Positions 50,974 to 58,759 of a DNA stretch of 64,000 nt are shown here, piece after piece. This DNA is from a virus, in the IMG/VR virus record IMGVR_UViG_3300010970_000144, positions 1-64,000 of that record. The stretch is one strand, 5' to 3'. The stretch's first letter is position 1. Each line of letters starts with the position of its first letter. The position numbers and the translations under genes are program-made. The notes under the pieces are model-generated. The model saw nothing but the letters and a program-made list of their open reading frames with translations. It did no database searches and was not told where the DNA came from.

Positions 50974-51411
50974 ATGAATAGACTCGCTATCATAATGATT
51001 TTTTTCTGTAGCTGCGCTTCGGTTAAGAAAACCGAGAGGAGAATGGACAGCACAGTAACCAGATCCATTGATAGCGTGAGAGTTACGTTCTATGACAGCG
51101 TTACAAAGGTAATAGAAAAAGAACAATACTTTACTAAAACAATAACATACTACGATACCCTATGGGTAACCAAAGATAGTATGATAACCATTCCAAAGTA
51201 TACAGAAACTTGGACTTCTGGCAGCCGCGAGAAGCAATCTGAATCCAAGTTAACCAAAAAAGATTCTGCCAATATTTCAAAGGCGGAAGAAATCACAAAA
51301 ACCATAGTTGAAAAAGATAAGAAGAAAATGGCCAATAACTTTTATAAGTTCTTGTTCTTTATTCTTATTGCCCTATTTGTTATTTACATTTATACCAAAG
51401 TAAAAAAATGA
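50974..51411 (+). CDS. putative unimolecular spanin
   Basis: 145 residues. N-terminus MNRLAIIMIFFCSCASVKKT looks like a short lipoprotein signal with Cys14 after Ser as the lipidated residue. A long polar, Ser/Thr/Lys-rich periplasmic span follows, and the C-terminus has one transmembrane helix (FYKFLFFILIALFVIYIYTK, about residues 122-141). Outer-membrane lipid anchor plus inner-membrane C-terminal helix is the topology of u-spanins such as T1 gp11, which join the two membranes in lysis. First gene of the lysis cassette. Confidence 0.6.
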   Translation: MNRLAIIMIFFCSCASVKKTERRMDSTVTRSIDSVRVTFYDSVTKVIEKEQYFTKTITYYDTLWVTKDSMITIPKYTETWTSGSREKQSESKLTKKDSANISKAEEITKTIVEKDKKKMANNFYKFLFFILIALFVIYIYTKVKK

Positions 51412-51494
51412 AACGTATAAATCATAATATCAAGGGGTATGTATTAGCTATTGTTTACGTTATTATTGTACTCTTAATATCATTATTTATATGA
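51408..51494 (+). CDS. 28-aa single-pass membrane peptide
   Basis: MKRINHNIKGYVLAIVYVII followed by VLLISLFI: a positive N-terminus and one hydrophobic helix. Both ends overlap neighbours by 4 nt (ATGA at each junction), so it is embedded in coupled translation. Possible holin accessory or antiholin; inference from place. Confidence 0.45.
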   Translation: MKRINHNIKGYVLAIVYVIIVLLISLFI

Positions 51495-51751
51495 AAAAAT
51501 TATTCAATTGGGTAGCAGGATTCTTTTCGGCAGATAGCCCAAATTCAAGCAAAAGATTAGTAGGTATTGTTGGTGCCGGTTTCTTATACTGGACACTTTA
51601 TTCAAATTCACATAGCGAAAGTCATGTAGTTCCAGCCGAATCATTAGTATGGGGTACTGTAACTTTAGTATGTACTTCTTTAGGATTAGCTTCTGTAAAG
51701 GAGATAGGAGATTTAATTGGAAACTTTAAAGGCAACAAAACATCTGAATAA
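51491..51751 (+). CDS. putative holin (86 aa)
   Basis: Amphipathic N-terminus (KKLFNWVAGFFSADSPNSSK), two hydrophobic segments (LVGIVGAGFLYWTLYSNS; ESLVWGTVTLVCTSLGLASV) and a charged tail (GDLIGNFKGNKTSE). Size, topology and position before the endolysin fit a class II holin. Confidence 0.55.
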   Translation: MKKLFNWVAGFFSADSPNSSKRLVGIVGAGFLYWTLYSNSHSESHVVPAESLVWGTVTLVCTSLGLASVKEIGDLIGNFKGNKTSE

Positions 51752-51754
51752 AAA

Positions 51755-52015
51755 ATGGAAGCAACTATTGAAAAGCAAGTTGAACAAACGTGGCACTCAA
51801 AAGCTTCGTTAGTTATTTTACTTCTAACAATTTTAGGAGGCTACTATGGTCTTACCGGAAAGTTTGAAGATGATGGTAAAAAGTATGAAAACCATGAAGT
51901 CCGTATCGGTCAGTTAGAAGCTGATAAGAAAGAGATGAGAGATGACATCAAAGACATCAAGAAAACCAATGAGCAGATTCTAATATTATTACAAAATAAA
52001 GCAGATCGTAAATAA
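51755..52015 (+). CDS. small membrane protein with coiled coil (86 aa)
   Basis: One N-terminal membrane segment (SLVILLLTILGGYYGLTGKF) and a C-terminal coiled coil (VRIGQLEADKKEMRDDIKDI). Resembles hemolysin-XhlA-like or i-spanin-like lysis accessory proteins. Its stop shares a base with the next start. Confidence 0.5.
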   Translation: MEATIEKQVEQTWHSKASLVILLLTILGGYYGLTGKFEDDGKKYENHEVRIGQLEADKKEMRDDIKDIKKTNEQILILLQNKADRK

Positions 52016-52308
52016 TGGCAAAGGCAGTAAGAAAAAAAGCGGAAGAGTCGGAAGGCTTAAAGATAGGTGCTAATCCTTTACCTATTTCATTTAAAGAGTT
52101 TAGCAAGAATCCAGTTGTTGGCATGTTATTTTTATGCATCTGCGGTATCAGTTACTTGTATATGGACAACGCAAAGCGTAACGAAAAGCAAGACGAAAAG
52201 ATAGGCGCTTTGTACGAAATGGTGCGCAAAAGCGATAGCAGTAATGCAGCAAGCACGGCTCGTTTAGAAATGGCAGTAGACCTAAAAGCTCTTAAAAAAT
52301 TCAAGTAA
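52015..52308 (+). CDS. small membrane protein of the lysis cassette (97 aa)
   Basis: Basic N-terminus, one central hydrophobic helix (NPVVGMLFLCICGISYLYMD) and a helical C-terminal part (QDEKIGALYEMVRKSDSSNA). Overlaps both neighbours by one base. Second possible i-spanin or holin partner. Confidence 0.5.
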   Translation: MAKAVRKKAEESEGLKIGANPLPISFKEFSKNPVVGMLFLCICGISYLYMDNAKRNEKQDEKIGALYEMVRKSDSSNAASTARLEMAVDLKALKKFK

Positions 52309-52598
52309 TGCGTTATTTGATATTCATAGCTTTGTTAGGTTGTGGCACCAAAGCAGATAACCAAATCAAAGAGTTGCAAGACAAAGTAGAACAAAGCCAA
52401 GTGCAGAGTGTAGCGGTGCAAGGCGTGGCTTCTGAAGATAATAAAAAGGTAATAACTAAAACAGTGAAAACGATAGTTACCTTAAAAGAAGAAGTTAAAG
52501 AATTAAAAACAGAACTAAATGAAGTTAAAGCTAAATTGGATTCTGCTAATTCTGTTGATACTAATAGCACCAAGTTTCAGCTCCGCCCAATACGTTAA
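52308..52598 (+). CDS. small lipoprotein, possible outer-membrane spanin
   Basis: MRYLIFIALLGCGTKADNQI has a textbook lipobox (LLG-C12). The mature part is a coiled coil (TIVTLKEEVKELKTELNEVK). Overlaps the next gene by 80 nt in another frame, as o-spanin and i-spanin genes often do. Confidence 0.6.
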   Translation: MRYLIFIALLGCGTKADNQIKELQDKVEQSQVQSVAVQGVASEDNKKVITKTVKTIVTLKEEVKELKTELNEVKAKLDSANSVDTNSTKFQLRPIR

Positions 52599-52959
52599 GA
52601 AGATAGGTGGCGAAGATAAGATTGTTATTAGCCGAACAGAAGGCGAGAAGATTAACAACTCTTTTGATAGCCTGACTAATTTAGTGGGTTACCAAAACTC
52701 ACGCATTGATAGTTTAATCAAAGCTAACATCAAGACAAGAGATAGCCTTCGCATTGATTTATTTGTGGTAAGAGATAGTTTAAGCACACGCAATAAAATA
52801 GCAAACGATACGTTAAACGACTATCGCAATAGATACTATAAAAATATAGCCATTTACGAGAAGTACGAAAAGGCAGTAGATTTTGAAATAAAACTACATA
52901 GGCTTAATTCTGTTTTGTTTGCTATGCTAACTTTATTTCTATACTCTCAAATAAATTAA
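52519..52959 (+). CDS. possible inner-membrane spanin partner (146 aa)
   Basis: N-terminal hydrophobic signal or anchor (MKLKLNWILLILLILIAPSF), periplasmic coiled coil (VGYQNSRIDSLIKANIKTRD) and a C-terminal hydrophobic helix (LNSVLFAMLTLFLYS). Overlaps the lipoprotein gene extensively. Directly before the endolysin. A second spanin-like system beside the u-spanin-like gene. Confidence 0.5.
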   Translation: MKLKLNWILLILLILIAPSFSSAQYVKKIGGEDKIVISRTEGEKINNSFDSLTNLVGYQNSRIDSLIKANIKTRDSLRIDLFVVRDSLSTRNKIANDTLNDYRNRYYKNIAIYEKYEKAVDFEIKLHRLNSVLFAMLTLFLYSQIN

Positions 52960-52960
52960 A

Positions 52961-53560
52961 ATGAAATTAGACGCGTTATCTAAAAAAATACCAGCAAACG
53001 TAATGGAGGAAATACCTCTGATAATGGAGAAATTTGGAATAGATGGCCCATTAAGATTATCTCATTTCCTTTCTCAATGCGCTCATGAAAGCGGTAACTT
53101 TAAGTTTGTAAAAGAAAACTTGAACTACTCTGCTGATGGGCTTCGTAAGATTTTCCCTAAATATTTCCCAACTTTAGAAGCAGCAGAAAAATATGCAAGA
53201 CAACCTGAAAAAATTGCCAACAAAGTTTATGGTAACCGCATGGGTAATGGTGATGAAGCTAGTGGAGATGGTTTTAAATTCAGAGGTCGTGGTTATATCC
53301 AGCTTACTGGTAAGGATAATTACGCAGCGTTTGATAAATTCGTAGATGATGATATTATGGCTAATCCTGATTTAGTGGCTACCAAATATCCACTTACTTC
53401 AGCAGCCTTCTTCTTCCATAAGAATAATCTATGGGACGTGTGCGATAAAGGACATAGCCATGATGTAGTAGTGGCAGTAACAAAGCGTGTGAACGGAGGG
53501 ACTCATGGTCTTGATGATAGAAAGGATAAATTTAATGTATTTCATAGTACACTAGCATAA
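52961..53560 (+). CDS. endolysin, GH19 (chitinase-like) muramidase
   Basis: 199 residues. SHFLSQCAHESGNFKFVKEN contains the catalytic Glu43, followed by LNYSADGLRKIFPKYF, and GDGFKFRGRGYIQLTGKDNY, the two hallmark segments of phage GH19 endolysins. TNRVNGG-like end VTKRVNGGTHGLDDR. Cleaves peptidoglycan glycan strands at lysis. No signal peptide, so it depends on the holin. Confidence 0.9.
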   Translation: MKLDALSKKIPANVMEEIPLIMEKFGIDGPLRLSHFLSQCAHESGNFKFVKENLNYSADGLRKIFPKYFPTLEAAEKYARQPEKIANKVYGNRMGNGDEASGDGFKFRGRGYIQLTGKDNYAAFDKFVDDDIMANPDLVATKYPLTSAAFFFHKNNLWDVCDKGHSHDVVVAVTKRVNGGTHGLDDRKDKFNVFHSTLA

Positions 53561-54558
53561 TGCCAAATCAACACACAGGTCCAACAGTAAAGAATAAAGC
53601 AATTAGAGAGCTTTTATTAGAGTTCCCTAATAGTTCTAAATCTAATTTAGGGAAGATAGCTTTTGAAAGGCATCCTCATTTGTTTGATAATCCAGAATCT
53701 GCTAGAATGATGATTAGGCAGATAACTGGAGCTGCTGGGATAAGAAATAAAAAAATAACAAGAAACATAATGGAACACAATCCGCAGCTACCTCCTTCAA
53801 ATTGTAAGGAAAGAGAGTTTCAGGTTTTGCCCAAAGAGTGTAATAACATTCTTTGGCTTTCTGATGTTCACATACCTAACCAAGACAATGAAGCTATTGA
53901 ATTAGCCGTTGAGTATGGTAAGAAGAATGATGTCAATTGCATTGTTCTGGGAGGTGATATATTGGATAACACTCCATTTACAAGCCATGATGCGCCACCG
54001 CCGGGCCTAGATGATGTTAGAACGTGGTTCCAGTATGCAAAACAATTTATAGAATATCTAAAATATCAATTCCCAAAAGCTAAATTCTATTGGATTGAGG
54101 GTAATCATGATGCGTGGATTAAGCGATACTTAATAAAAAAAGCTCCAATCTTATTTAGTGATGAGTATTACCACCTGCCACAAAGAATGAAGCTTGATGA
54201 GTTAGGTGTAAAGTTCTTTGCGGAGCATGTAGTTTTAATGGCCGGCAAGTTACAGATGCATCATGGACATACAATGATTCGTGGGGTATTTGCCCCAGTA
54301 AACGCAGCAAGAGGATTGTTCTTACGCGTTAAATCAAATGCAATCATAGGTCATGTCCATACCACCAGCCATCACGTTGAAAAGACATTGAAGGGAGAAA
54401 CAATTGGCACATGGTCGGTAGGTTGTCTTTGTACACTGGCTCCTGATTATGATCCACATGGCACAAAGCACAATTTAGGCTTTGCCCATATTTTAGTAGA
54501 AAAGAATGGTAACTTTAAAGTTAACAATATAGCTATTCATGAAGGAAGAATCATCTAA
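53560..54558 (+). CDS. calcineurin-like metallophosphoesterase
   Basis: 332 residues. N-terminal 90 residues are basic and helix-turn-helix-like (LLLEFPNSSKSNLGKIAFER). The catalytic domain shows LSDVHIP (D-x-H), LGGDILD (GDxxD), IEGNHDAW (GNHD), MHHGH and IGHVH, i.e. all metal ligands of the family. Phage members act on phosphoesters in nucleic acids or nucleotides; substrate unknown. Starts on the last base of the endolysin stop and overlaps the DUF3310 gene by 20 nt. Confidence 0.85.
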   Translation: MPNQHTGPTVKNKAIRELLLEFPNSSKSNLGKIAFERHPHLFDNPESARMMIRQITGAAGIRNKKITRNIMEHNPQLPPSNCKEREFQVLPKECNNILWLSDVHIPNQDNEAIELAVEYGKKNDVNCIVLGGDILDNTPFTSHDAPPPGLDDVRTWFQYAKQFIEYLKYQFPKAKFYWIEGNHDAWIKRYLIKKAPILFSDEYYHLPQRMKLDELGVKFFAEHVVLMAGKLQMHHGHTMIRGVFAPVNAARGLFLRVKSNAIIGHVHTTSHHVEKTLKGETIGTWSVGCLCTLAPDYDPHGTKHNLGFAHILVEKNGNFKVNNIAIHEGRII

Positions 54559-54760
54559 GGTAAACCACCCAGCACATTATAACGTAGGAAAAATTGAGTG
54601 TATAGACGCAATTGACGAAGCAGTAAAAGGATTAGATGGTAAAGAAGCATTTGCTACTGGCAATGCCATAAAGTATTTGTGGAGGTGGAAACGTAAAGGA
54701 GGGAAGGAAGATTTAAAAAAGGCAGTTTGGTATATTAACAGACTAATAAATGAGGACTAA
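54539..54760 (+). CDS. DUF3310 protein
   Basis: 73 residues: VNHPAHYNVGKIECIDAIDE, then GNAIKYLWRWKRKGGKEDLK and KAVWYINRLI, the whole DUF3310 signature. Common in phage genomes; role unresolved, sometimes labelled nucleotide kinase without proof. Here coupled to the phosphoesterase. Confidence 0.85.
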   Translation: MKEESSKVNHPAHYNVGKIECIDAIDEAVKGLDGKEAFATGNAIKYLWRWKRKGGKEDLKKAVWYINRLINED

Positions 54761-55116
54761 TGAAACTAACATCTACACTGAAAATATCTACCTATGGTTG
54801 CAAGGTGGTACTTATTATTACAGATTCATTAATCAATGAAGCTAATAAAGTATACAAAAAGCATAAAATGGAACAGATGTTTGAAGGAGATGCAGAAGGT
54901 ACAGTTATAACCCCAGACATAGATGTCTATTACATGATTATAGAGCAAAAGTATTTAAGCCACAATACCCTATCACATGAAAATTATCACATAGTAAATG
55001 TAATAAAAAGTGACAGAGGTATTGTAGATGATGAAGCTGGAGCATGGCTGTCAGGTCACATAGCTGAGTTTATCTACAAATTCATAGACAAGAAGCAGCT
55101 AATAGTTAAGCACTAA
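54760..55116 (+). CDS. minimal zincin-like protein (HExxH)
   Basis: 118 residues. LSHENYHIVN gives HExxH (His73-Glu74-...-His77), followed 14 residues later by Glu92 in GIVDDEAGAWLSG, a possible third zinc ligand as in mini-gluzincins. Similar short proteins with HE..H...DEA.A.L.G occur in phages. Peptidase activity is not proven; the zinc-site arrangement is what is seen. Starts on the DUF3310 stop. Confidence 0.6.
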   Translation: MKLTSTLKISTYGCKVVLIITDSLINEANKVYKKHKMEQMFEGDAEGTVITPDIDVYYMIIEQKYLSHNTLSHENYHIVNVIKSDRGIVDDEAGAWLSGHIAEFIYKFIDKKQLIVKH

Positions 55117-55142
55117 TACATAGCCAATATTCCAAAAAATAA

Positions 55143-55173
55143 TTTTTTAATTTAATTAACTCGGTTAACTTTG
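55143..55173 (+). promoter_or_regulatory. promoter with TTAATTTAATTAA spacer element
   Basis: TTTT, 19-nt spacer TTAATTTAATTAACTCGGT, TAACTTTG. Thirteen bases later comes ATG 55186 of the first glycosyltransferase. Confidence 0.65.
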
Positions 55174-55185
55174 GAAAAAAAATAC

Positions 55186-56109
55186 ATGAAATTAAGGTTC
55201 ATTTGCGCTCAACCAACCTCACTTTATTATGCATGGCAAGTAGAAGTTATGATTAATAACTTTATTGAAATGGGTATCAACCCCAACATGATTGATATTG
55301 TTTGCTGGAAGATTAACAATGTGATACCTGAAGAATGGGCCAAGCTCGCGGCTAATTATCCAGCTCGTTTCTTTTTTTATGATGATACCAGACAAAGCAG
55401 ACACTACATATCCTCAATACGTCCAAACATATTAAAGCAGCATTTTGAAGCAAATGATTTGAATGGTGAAGCTATTCTTTATCACGATTGCGACATTGCG
55501 TTTACAAAGAAAATAGATTGGGAGCAGTTCTTACAAGATGATAAGTGGTACGGATCTGATTGCCGTTGGTACATAGCACATAGCTACATATTAGGCAAAG
55601 GCCAAGACGTAATAGATAAGATGTGTGAGATAGTTGATATACCAGAATCACTGGTGAAAGACAATGAACTAAACTCAATCGGCGCGCAGTACCTGATGAA
55701 AGGTATTGATGCACAGTTTTGGGCGGACGTTGAAAGAGATTGCGAAAGACTATTCCATGAAGTAACTCAACTTAATAACGAAAAGAAACAAGCAGATGCA
55801 ACTCATCATGAATTACAGATATGGTGCGACATGTGGGCGGTGCTATGGAATGGCTGGAAACGTGGAGCAGAAACCATTTGTCACCCAGAACTAGAATTTT
55901 CATGGGGGACAAGTACCGAAGCGGATTGGGATAGATTAAGTATCTTCCACAATGCTGGTGTAACTACCTCAACTGGTGGCTTATTCTACAAAGCAGAATA
56001 CATGAACCAGTTGCCCTATAGTGCAACATTAAATATAAATGAAGGTACGGCCAGTAAAAAATATTGGGATATTATACAAGAAACAGCAAAAAAATCAGTT
56101 CTATTATGA
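55186..56109 (+). CDS. putative GT-A glycosyltransferase (307 aa)
   Basis: Starts MKLRFICAQPTSLYYAWQVE; the in-frame TTG 15 bases earlier lies inside the -7 box and is rejected. AILYHDCDIAFTKKIDWEQF carries a D-x-D-type motif, within the Rossmann-like N-terminal half (MIDIVCWKINNVIPEEW). The rest includes WCDMWAVLWNGWKRGAETIC. Sequence layout fits GT-A enzymes that use metal-bound sugar nucleotides. Together with the next gene it forms a second glycosylation cassette. Confidence 0.6.
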   Translation: MKLRFICAQPTSLYYAWQVEVMINNFIEMGINPNMIDIVCWKINNVIPEEWAKLAANYPARFFFYDDTRQSRHYISSIRPNILKQHFEANDLNGEAILYHDCDIAFTKKIDWEQFLQDDKWYGSDCRWYIAHSYILGKGQDVIDKMCEIVDIPESLVKDNELNSIGAQYLMKGIDAQFWADVERDCERLFHEVTQLNNEKKQADATHHELQIWCDMWAVLWNGWKRGAETICHPELEFSWGTSTEADWDRLSIFHNAGVTTSTGGLFYKAEYMNQLPYSATLNINEGTASKKYWDIIQETAKKSVLL

Positions 56110-56978
56110 AAGTAATTAAGGCCACATACGGAGGAGTAGATTGTACAGATGTGATAAGTAAAAAGGTGGTAGGCAACCAGCTTATAGTTAGATCTAATAA
56201 TGATATAATCGGAGATACTGCCGTTGGTCAGGTGAAATTTTTAGAAGTAGAGCTATTAACTGATAAGGGGACTTTATTAAAGAGTATTGCAGAAGGTGGT
56301 ATATTAGTGTTCCCTGAATCTAAAGTAAAGAAATTGGGCATATTCTATTCCAACAACAATAACAAAAAGATATGGCCTTCAATCTACCGATCGTTAAATA
56401 CTATTAAGCAAGCAAGCGAGGGGGTAGCAGACATTGTAACTTGTATGTGGGAGCCTATGCCGGAAAACCCATTCTATCAAGTTAGAAGCTGGTATCAGTC
56501 GCAGTCGCACCTCAATCAGTTGCTCCAAATTATGCAGTGTCTTTATGCAGCCAAAGAAACCGGCGAATATGATTACGTTTCCTTTTTAGAACATGATGTA
56601 ATGTACCCAAAGGGTTACTTTGACTTTCCTGAATTTGCAAGAGGTAACGTGCTTACCAATATGAATTATGGGGGTGTTTGCATTAATGGGTGGCAAGAGA
56701 GAGGTCAAGATGATGAGCCGTTCCACCAAATGACCATGAGATTTGAAGATGCCATTAGCCACTGCTTAGCCATTTTACCTAATGCTTTGCGTACAAATAG
56801 CGGAATGATTGAAACTCAAACAATGAAACGGATCCAATGGAATAGCGAAAATCAGGCTATCCATATCAACCATGGAATACATTTTACCAGCCATAATTCA
56901 ATATATCGCAAAGATAATTTATCTTTAACTCATAATTACTGGGGCAACCATTCCGATTATACCAATTTATTCGTATGA
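56106..56978 (+). CDS. putative glycosyltransferase with N-terminal beta-domain (290 aa)
   Basis: Start MKVIKATYGGVDCTDVISKK chosen for the ATGA overlap with the previous stop. The first 65 residues form a small beta-domain (YGGVDCTD...GDTAVGQVKFLEVEL). The catalytic part has YVSFLEHDVMYPKGYFDFPE, a typical E-H-D-V-x-Y-P motif of phage glycosyltransferases, and NYGGVCINGWQERGQDDEPF. Sugar and acceptor unknown. Confidence 0.6.
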   Translation: MKVIKATYGGVDCTDVISKKVVGNQLIVRSNNDIIGDTAVGQVKFLEVELLTDKGTLLKSIAEGGILVFPESKVKKLGIFYSNNNNKKIWPSIYRSLNTIKQASEGVADIVTCMWEPMPENPFYQVRSWYQSQSHLNQLLQIMQCLYAAKETGEYDYVSFLEHDVMYPKGYFDFPEFARGNVLTNMNYGGVCINGWQERGQDDEPFHQMTMRFEDAISHCLAILPNALRTNSGMIETQTMKRIQWNSENQAIHINHGIHFTSHNSIYRKDNLSLTHNYWGNHSDYTNLFV

Positions 56979-57199
56979 ACAAGTTAAAAGAAATATTCCT
57001 TTCGTATGCTGCGTCCTTCAATCCAACAGAAGAACAAAGCGCACTTGCGCAAGAAAGACTCTTAACTTGTATTGATTGCGAAAACTGGGTTCAGGGGCCA
57101 TTACGGGATTATTGTGAGGTATGCGGCTGCACTACGAAAGCAAAAGTTTTTTCACCAAAAGGGGCAGAAGCCTGTCCAAAAGGCAAATGGCAAAACTGA
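56975..57199 (+). CDS. zinc-ribbon protein (74 aa)
   Basis: Helical start, then TCIDCENWVQ, YCEVCGCTTKAKVFSPKGAE and ACPKGKW: two Cys pairs of a zinc ribbon. Phage proteins with C..C...C..CGC...K......CP..KW are common, role unknown. Overlaps the glycosyltransferase by 4 nt. Confidence 0.65.
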   Translation: MNKLKEIFLSYAASFNPTEEQSALAQERLLTCIDCENWVQGPLRDYCEVCGCTTKAKVFSPKGAEACPKGKWQN

Positions 57200-57357
57200 T
57201 GAAAACGTATCGCATCTTCTTTGATAAGGACGGAACCAAAATGACCAAGCTGGTATACGCCGTTTCAATGTCTGATGTGCTGCAAAAATATAAGGACCTG
57301 AAAATACTATCTGTTGTTCAGATTGACCTCGCGCCTCCCGAAGATGAAGATGAATAA
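57199..57357 (+). CDS. hypothetical small protein (52 aa)
   Basis: MKTYRIFFDKDGTKMTKLVY, AVSMSDVLQKYKDLKILSVV, acidic end. Beta-alpha-beta layout with no family known. ATG overlaps the previous TGA; last rightward gene before the leftward early cluster, whose end overlaps it antisense by 51 nt. Confidence 0.55.
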   Translation: MKTYRIFFDKDGTKMTKLVYAVSMSDVLQKYKDLKILSVVQIDLAPPEDEDE

Positions 57358-57465
57358 TTCCTTTATTGCAAAGGTTACTACAATTGTCCCGTAAAGCAAG
57401 ATAAAGGCTGGTATGCCAACCAAAAAGAAAAAGACTACTTGAAAGATCCCAATTAATTTTTTCAT
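57307..57465 (-). CDS. small membrane protein (52 aa)
   Basis: MKKLIGIFQVVFFFLVGIPA then FILLYGTIVVTFAIKELFIF: one or two membrane helices. Its 3' end overlaps the converging 52-aa gene by 51 nt. Last gene of the leftward cluster. Supported by hydrophobic pattern and cluster direction. Confidence 0.5.
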   Translation of the reverse strand: MKKLIGIFQVVFFFLVGIPAFILLYGTIVVTFAIKELFIFIFGRREVNLNNR

Positions 57466-57475
57466 GTTTTATTGT

Positions 57476-57715
57476 TTATTCGGTTTCGTTAAATGCTTTT
57501 TGTACTTCTGGATTTGTGCTTAATTGATCATAAATAAACTCATACCGCTGGTTTTGAAATTTCAATGGTACAATTTCATCATACAGACTATCTGATTTTG
57601 ACTGCATTTCAGCCATTTTTATTTGCATGTTGTTCTTCTGCTCTATCATGGCAGCTATAACCACAATTAATGCACCTATAACCCATAATAAAGCAATGAT
57701 AATTAATGTTCGCAT
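57476..57715 (-). CDS. membrane-anchored coiled-coil protein (79 aa)
   Basis: N-terminal membrane helix (MRTLIIIALLWVIGALIVVI) and a cytoplasmic or periplasmic coiled coil (NMQIKMAEMQSKSDSLYDEI). No family. Three further tiny membrane proteins lie next to it, suggesting early envelope-directed functions. Confidence 0.55.
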   Translation of the reverse strand: MRTLIIIALLWVIGALIVVIAAMIEQKNNMQIKMAEMQSKSDSLYDEIVPLKFQNQRYEFIYDQLSTNPEVQKAFNETE

Positions 57716-57777
57716 GTTATAAAGTTAAGGTTTTGCTTTAGTTAAATTGACATAAAGTAAGGGTATTGCTTTACAAA

Positions 57778-57906
57778 TTAATAGAATTTACTTTTTTCAT
57801 CTTCCTCCAATATTTTTTTGCTTTTATCTATAAAGTATACCCATAATATAGAAATAGGTATGGCTACAATAAAAGATATTAGGAAGGCTATTAAATATGA
57901 TTTCAT
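57778..57906 (-). CDS. 42-aa single-pass membrane protein
   Basis: MKSYLIAFLISFIVAIPISI, LWVYFIDKSKKILEED: one membrane helix and a charged tail. One base separates it from the next gene. Short, so moderate support. Confidence 0.45.
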   Translation of the reverse strand: MKSYLIAFLISFIVAIPISILWVYFIDKSKKILEEDEKSKFY

Positions 57907-57907
57907 A

Positions 57908-57991
57908 TTAATCTTTTGTTTGTTTATAAACTTCAATTATTTCTATAATAGCAACTAAAACTATTGCTATTCCGATAAGTAATAGAATCAT
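57908..57991 (-). CDS. 27-aa membrane peptide
   Basis: MILLLIGIAIVLVAIIEIIE followed by VYKQTKD. Entirely one membrane helix. Support comes from tight packing with its neighbours and from hydrophobicity. Confidence 0.35.
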   Translation of the reverse strand: MILLLIGIAIVLVAIIEIIEVYKQTKD

Positions 57992-58017
57992 GGCTTATAT
58001 TGTTTCTGGTTTATAGG

Positions 58018-58329
58018 TTATTTGTTTTTTGGATATTGTGTATAAAATTTTCCCATCCATCTTTCTGATTCAGCTTTGTATTTCTGTTTAGCTTTGAGCA
58101 ATTGCTCTATGGTGCCCTTTAAATTTTTAACATATTCATCTTGCCTATTGCGTTCACCATTTTTGCGCAACCTTTTATTCTCATCTTCTAGTTCAGCTAT
58201 TTGACTTTCTAGAATCCCTACCTTAACTCCATACTCTTTTAGTTGTCTATGTAGGTCCGCAATAATTTCATCATTATTATATATCCTTTTTACTTGTAAC
58301 AAAACCTCTCTATCTACAAATGTTTTCAT
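58018..58329 (-). CDS. coiled-coil early protein (103 aa)
   Basis: MKTFVDREVLLQVKRIYNND, then ILESQIAELEDENKRLRKNG: strong coiled coil with a basic end. Shares the MKT start and the AACC-type leader of the nearby small genes. No function known. Confidence 0.55.
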   Translation of the reverse strand: MKTFVDREVLLQVKRIYNNDEIIADLHRQLKEYGVKVGILESQIAELEDENKRLRKNGERNRQDEYVKNLKGTIEQLLKAKQKYKAESERWMGKFYTQYPKNK

Positions 58330-58332
58330 AGG

Positions 58333-58584
58333 TCATATTGTTTCTGGTTTATAGGTTTGGTTGTAATATTCTGTTGCACCTCTTGGAGTAACTAATTTAG
58401 TCAATCCTTTTTGATACTTATAACAATCATTGTATCCTGTTGTATGTGCAAGTTCTATTTGTAGATTTTCTTTTTCAAATGCTTCTTTAAATAATTTATC
58501 CATTAATTCATAATCAGCATTCATAACAATCCATTTTAAATTATCTTTCAACTTATCTTCTAATTCTTGCATTGCTGTTTTCAT
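58333..58584 (-). CDS. MKTAMQ-family early protein (83 aa)
   Basis: MKTAMQELEDKLKDNLKWIV, centre helical, ending YYNQTYKPETI. Member of a local family with 58760-58978, 59188-59439 and 59580-59804: same MKTAMQ start, helical middle and Y-Y-N-Q-T end. Its C-terminus diverges most. Function unknown. Confidence 0.6.
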   Translation of the reverse strand: MKTAMQELEDKLKDNLKWIVMNADYELMDKLFKEAFEKENLQIELAHTTGYNDCYKYQKGLTKLVTPRGATEYYNQTYKPETI

Positions 58585-58600
58585 AGGTTATTTGTTTTGG

Positions 58601-58756
58601 TTAAATGTTTCGTAAATTATAGTCTGAAATATCTTTTATGTTAGTAATACTTTCACCATTGTATCTTTTGTGAAATACTCTCCTTGCTTCACCTTCACTT
58701 GAGGCAAACACAATAGAGCCATTAAATGTTCCTGTTACTGCGTAAACTTTTTTCAT
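58601..58756 (-). CDS. hypothetical small protein (51 aa)
   Basis: MKKVYAVTGTFNGSIVFASS, EGEARRVFHKRYNGESITNI. Two strands and a helix, as in small phage early proteins. Sits between two MKTAMQ-family members and uses the same leader repeat (AACCAAAACAAATAACC) for the next gene. Confidence 0.5.
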   Translation of the reverse strand: MKKVYAVTGTFNGSIVFASSEGEARRVFHKRYNGESITNIKDISDYNLRNI

Positions 58757-58759
58757 AGG

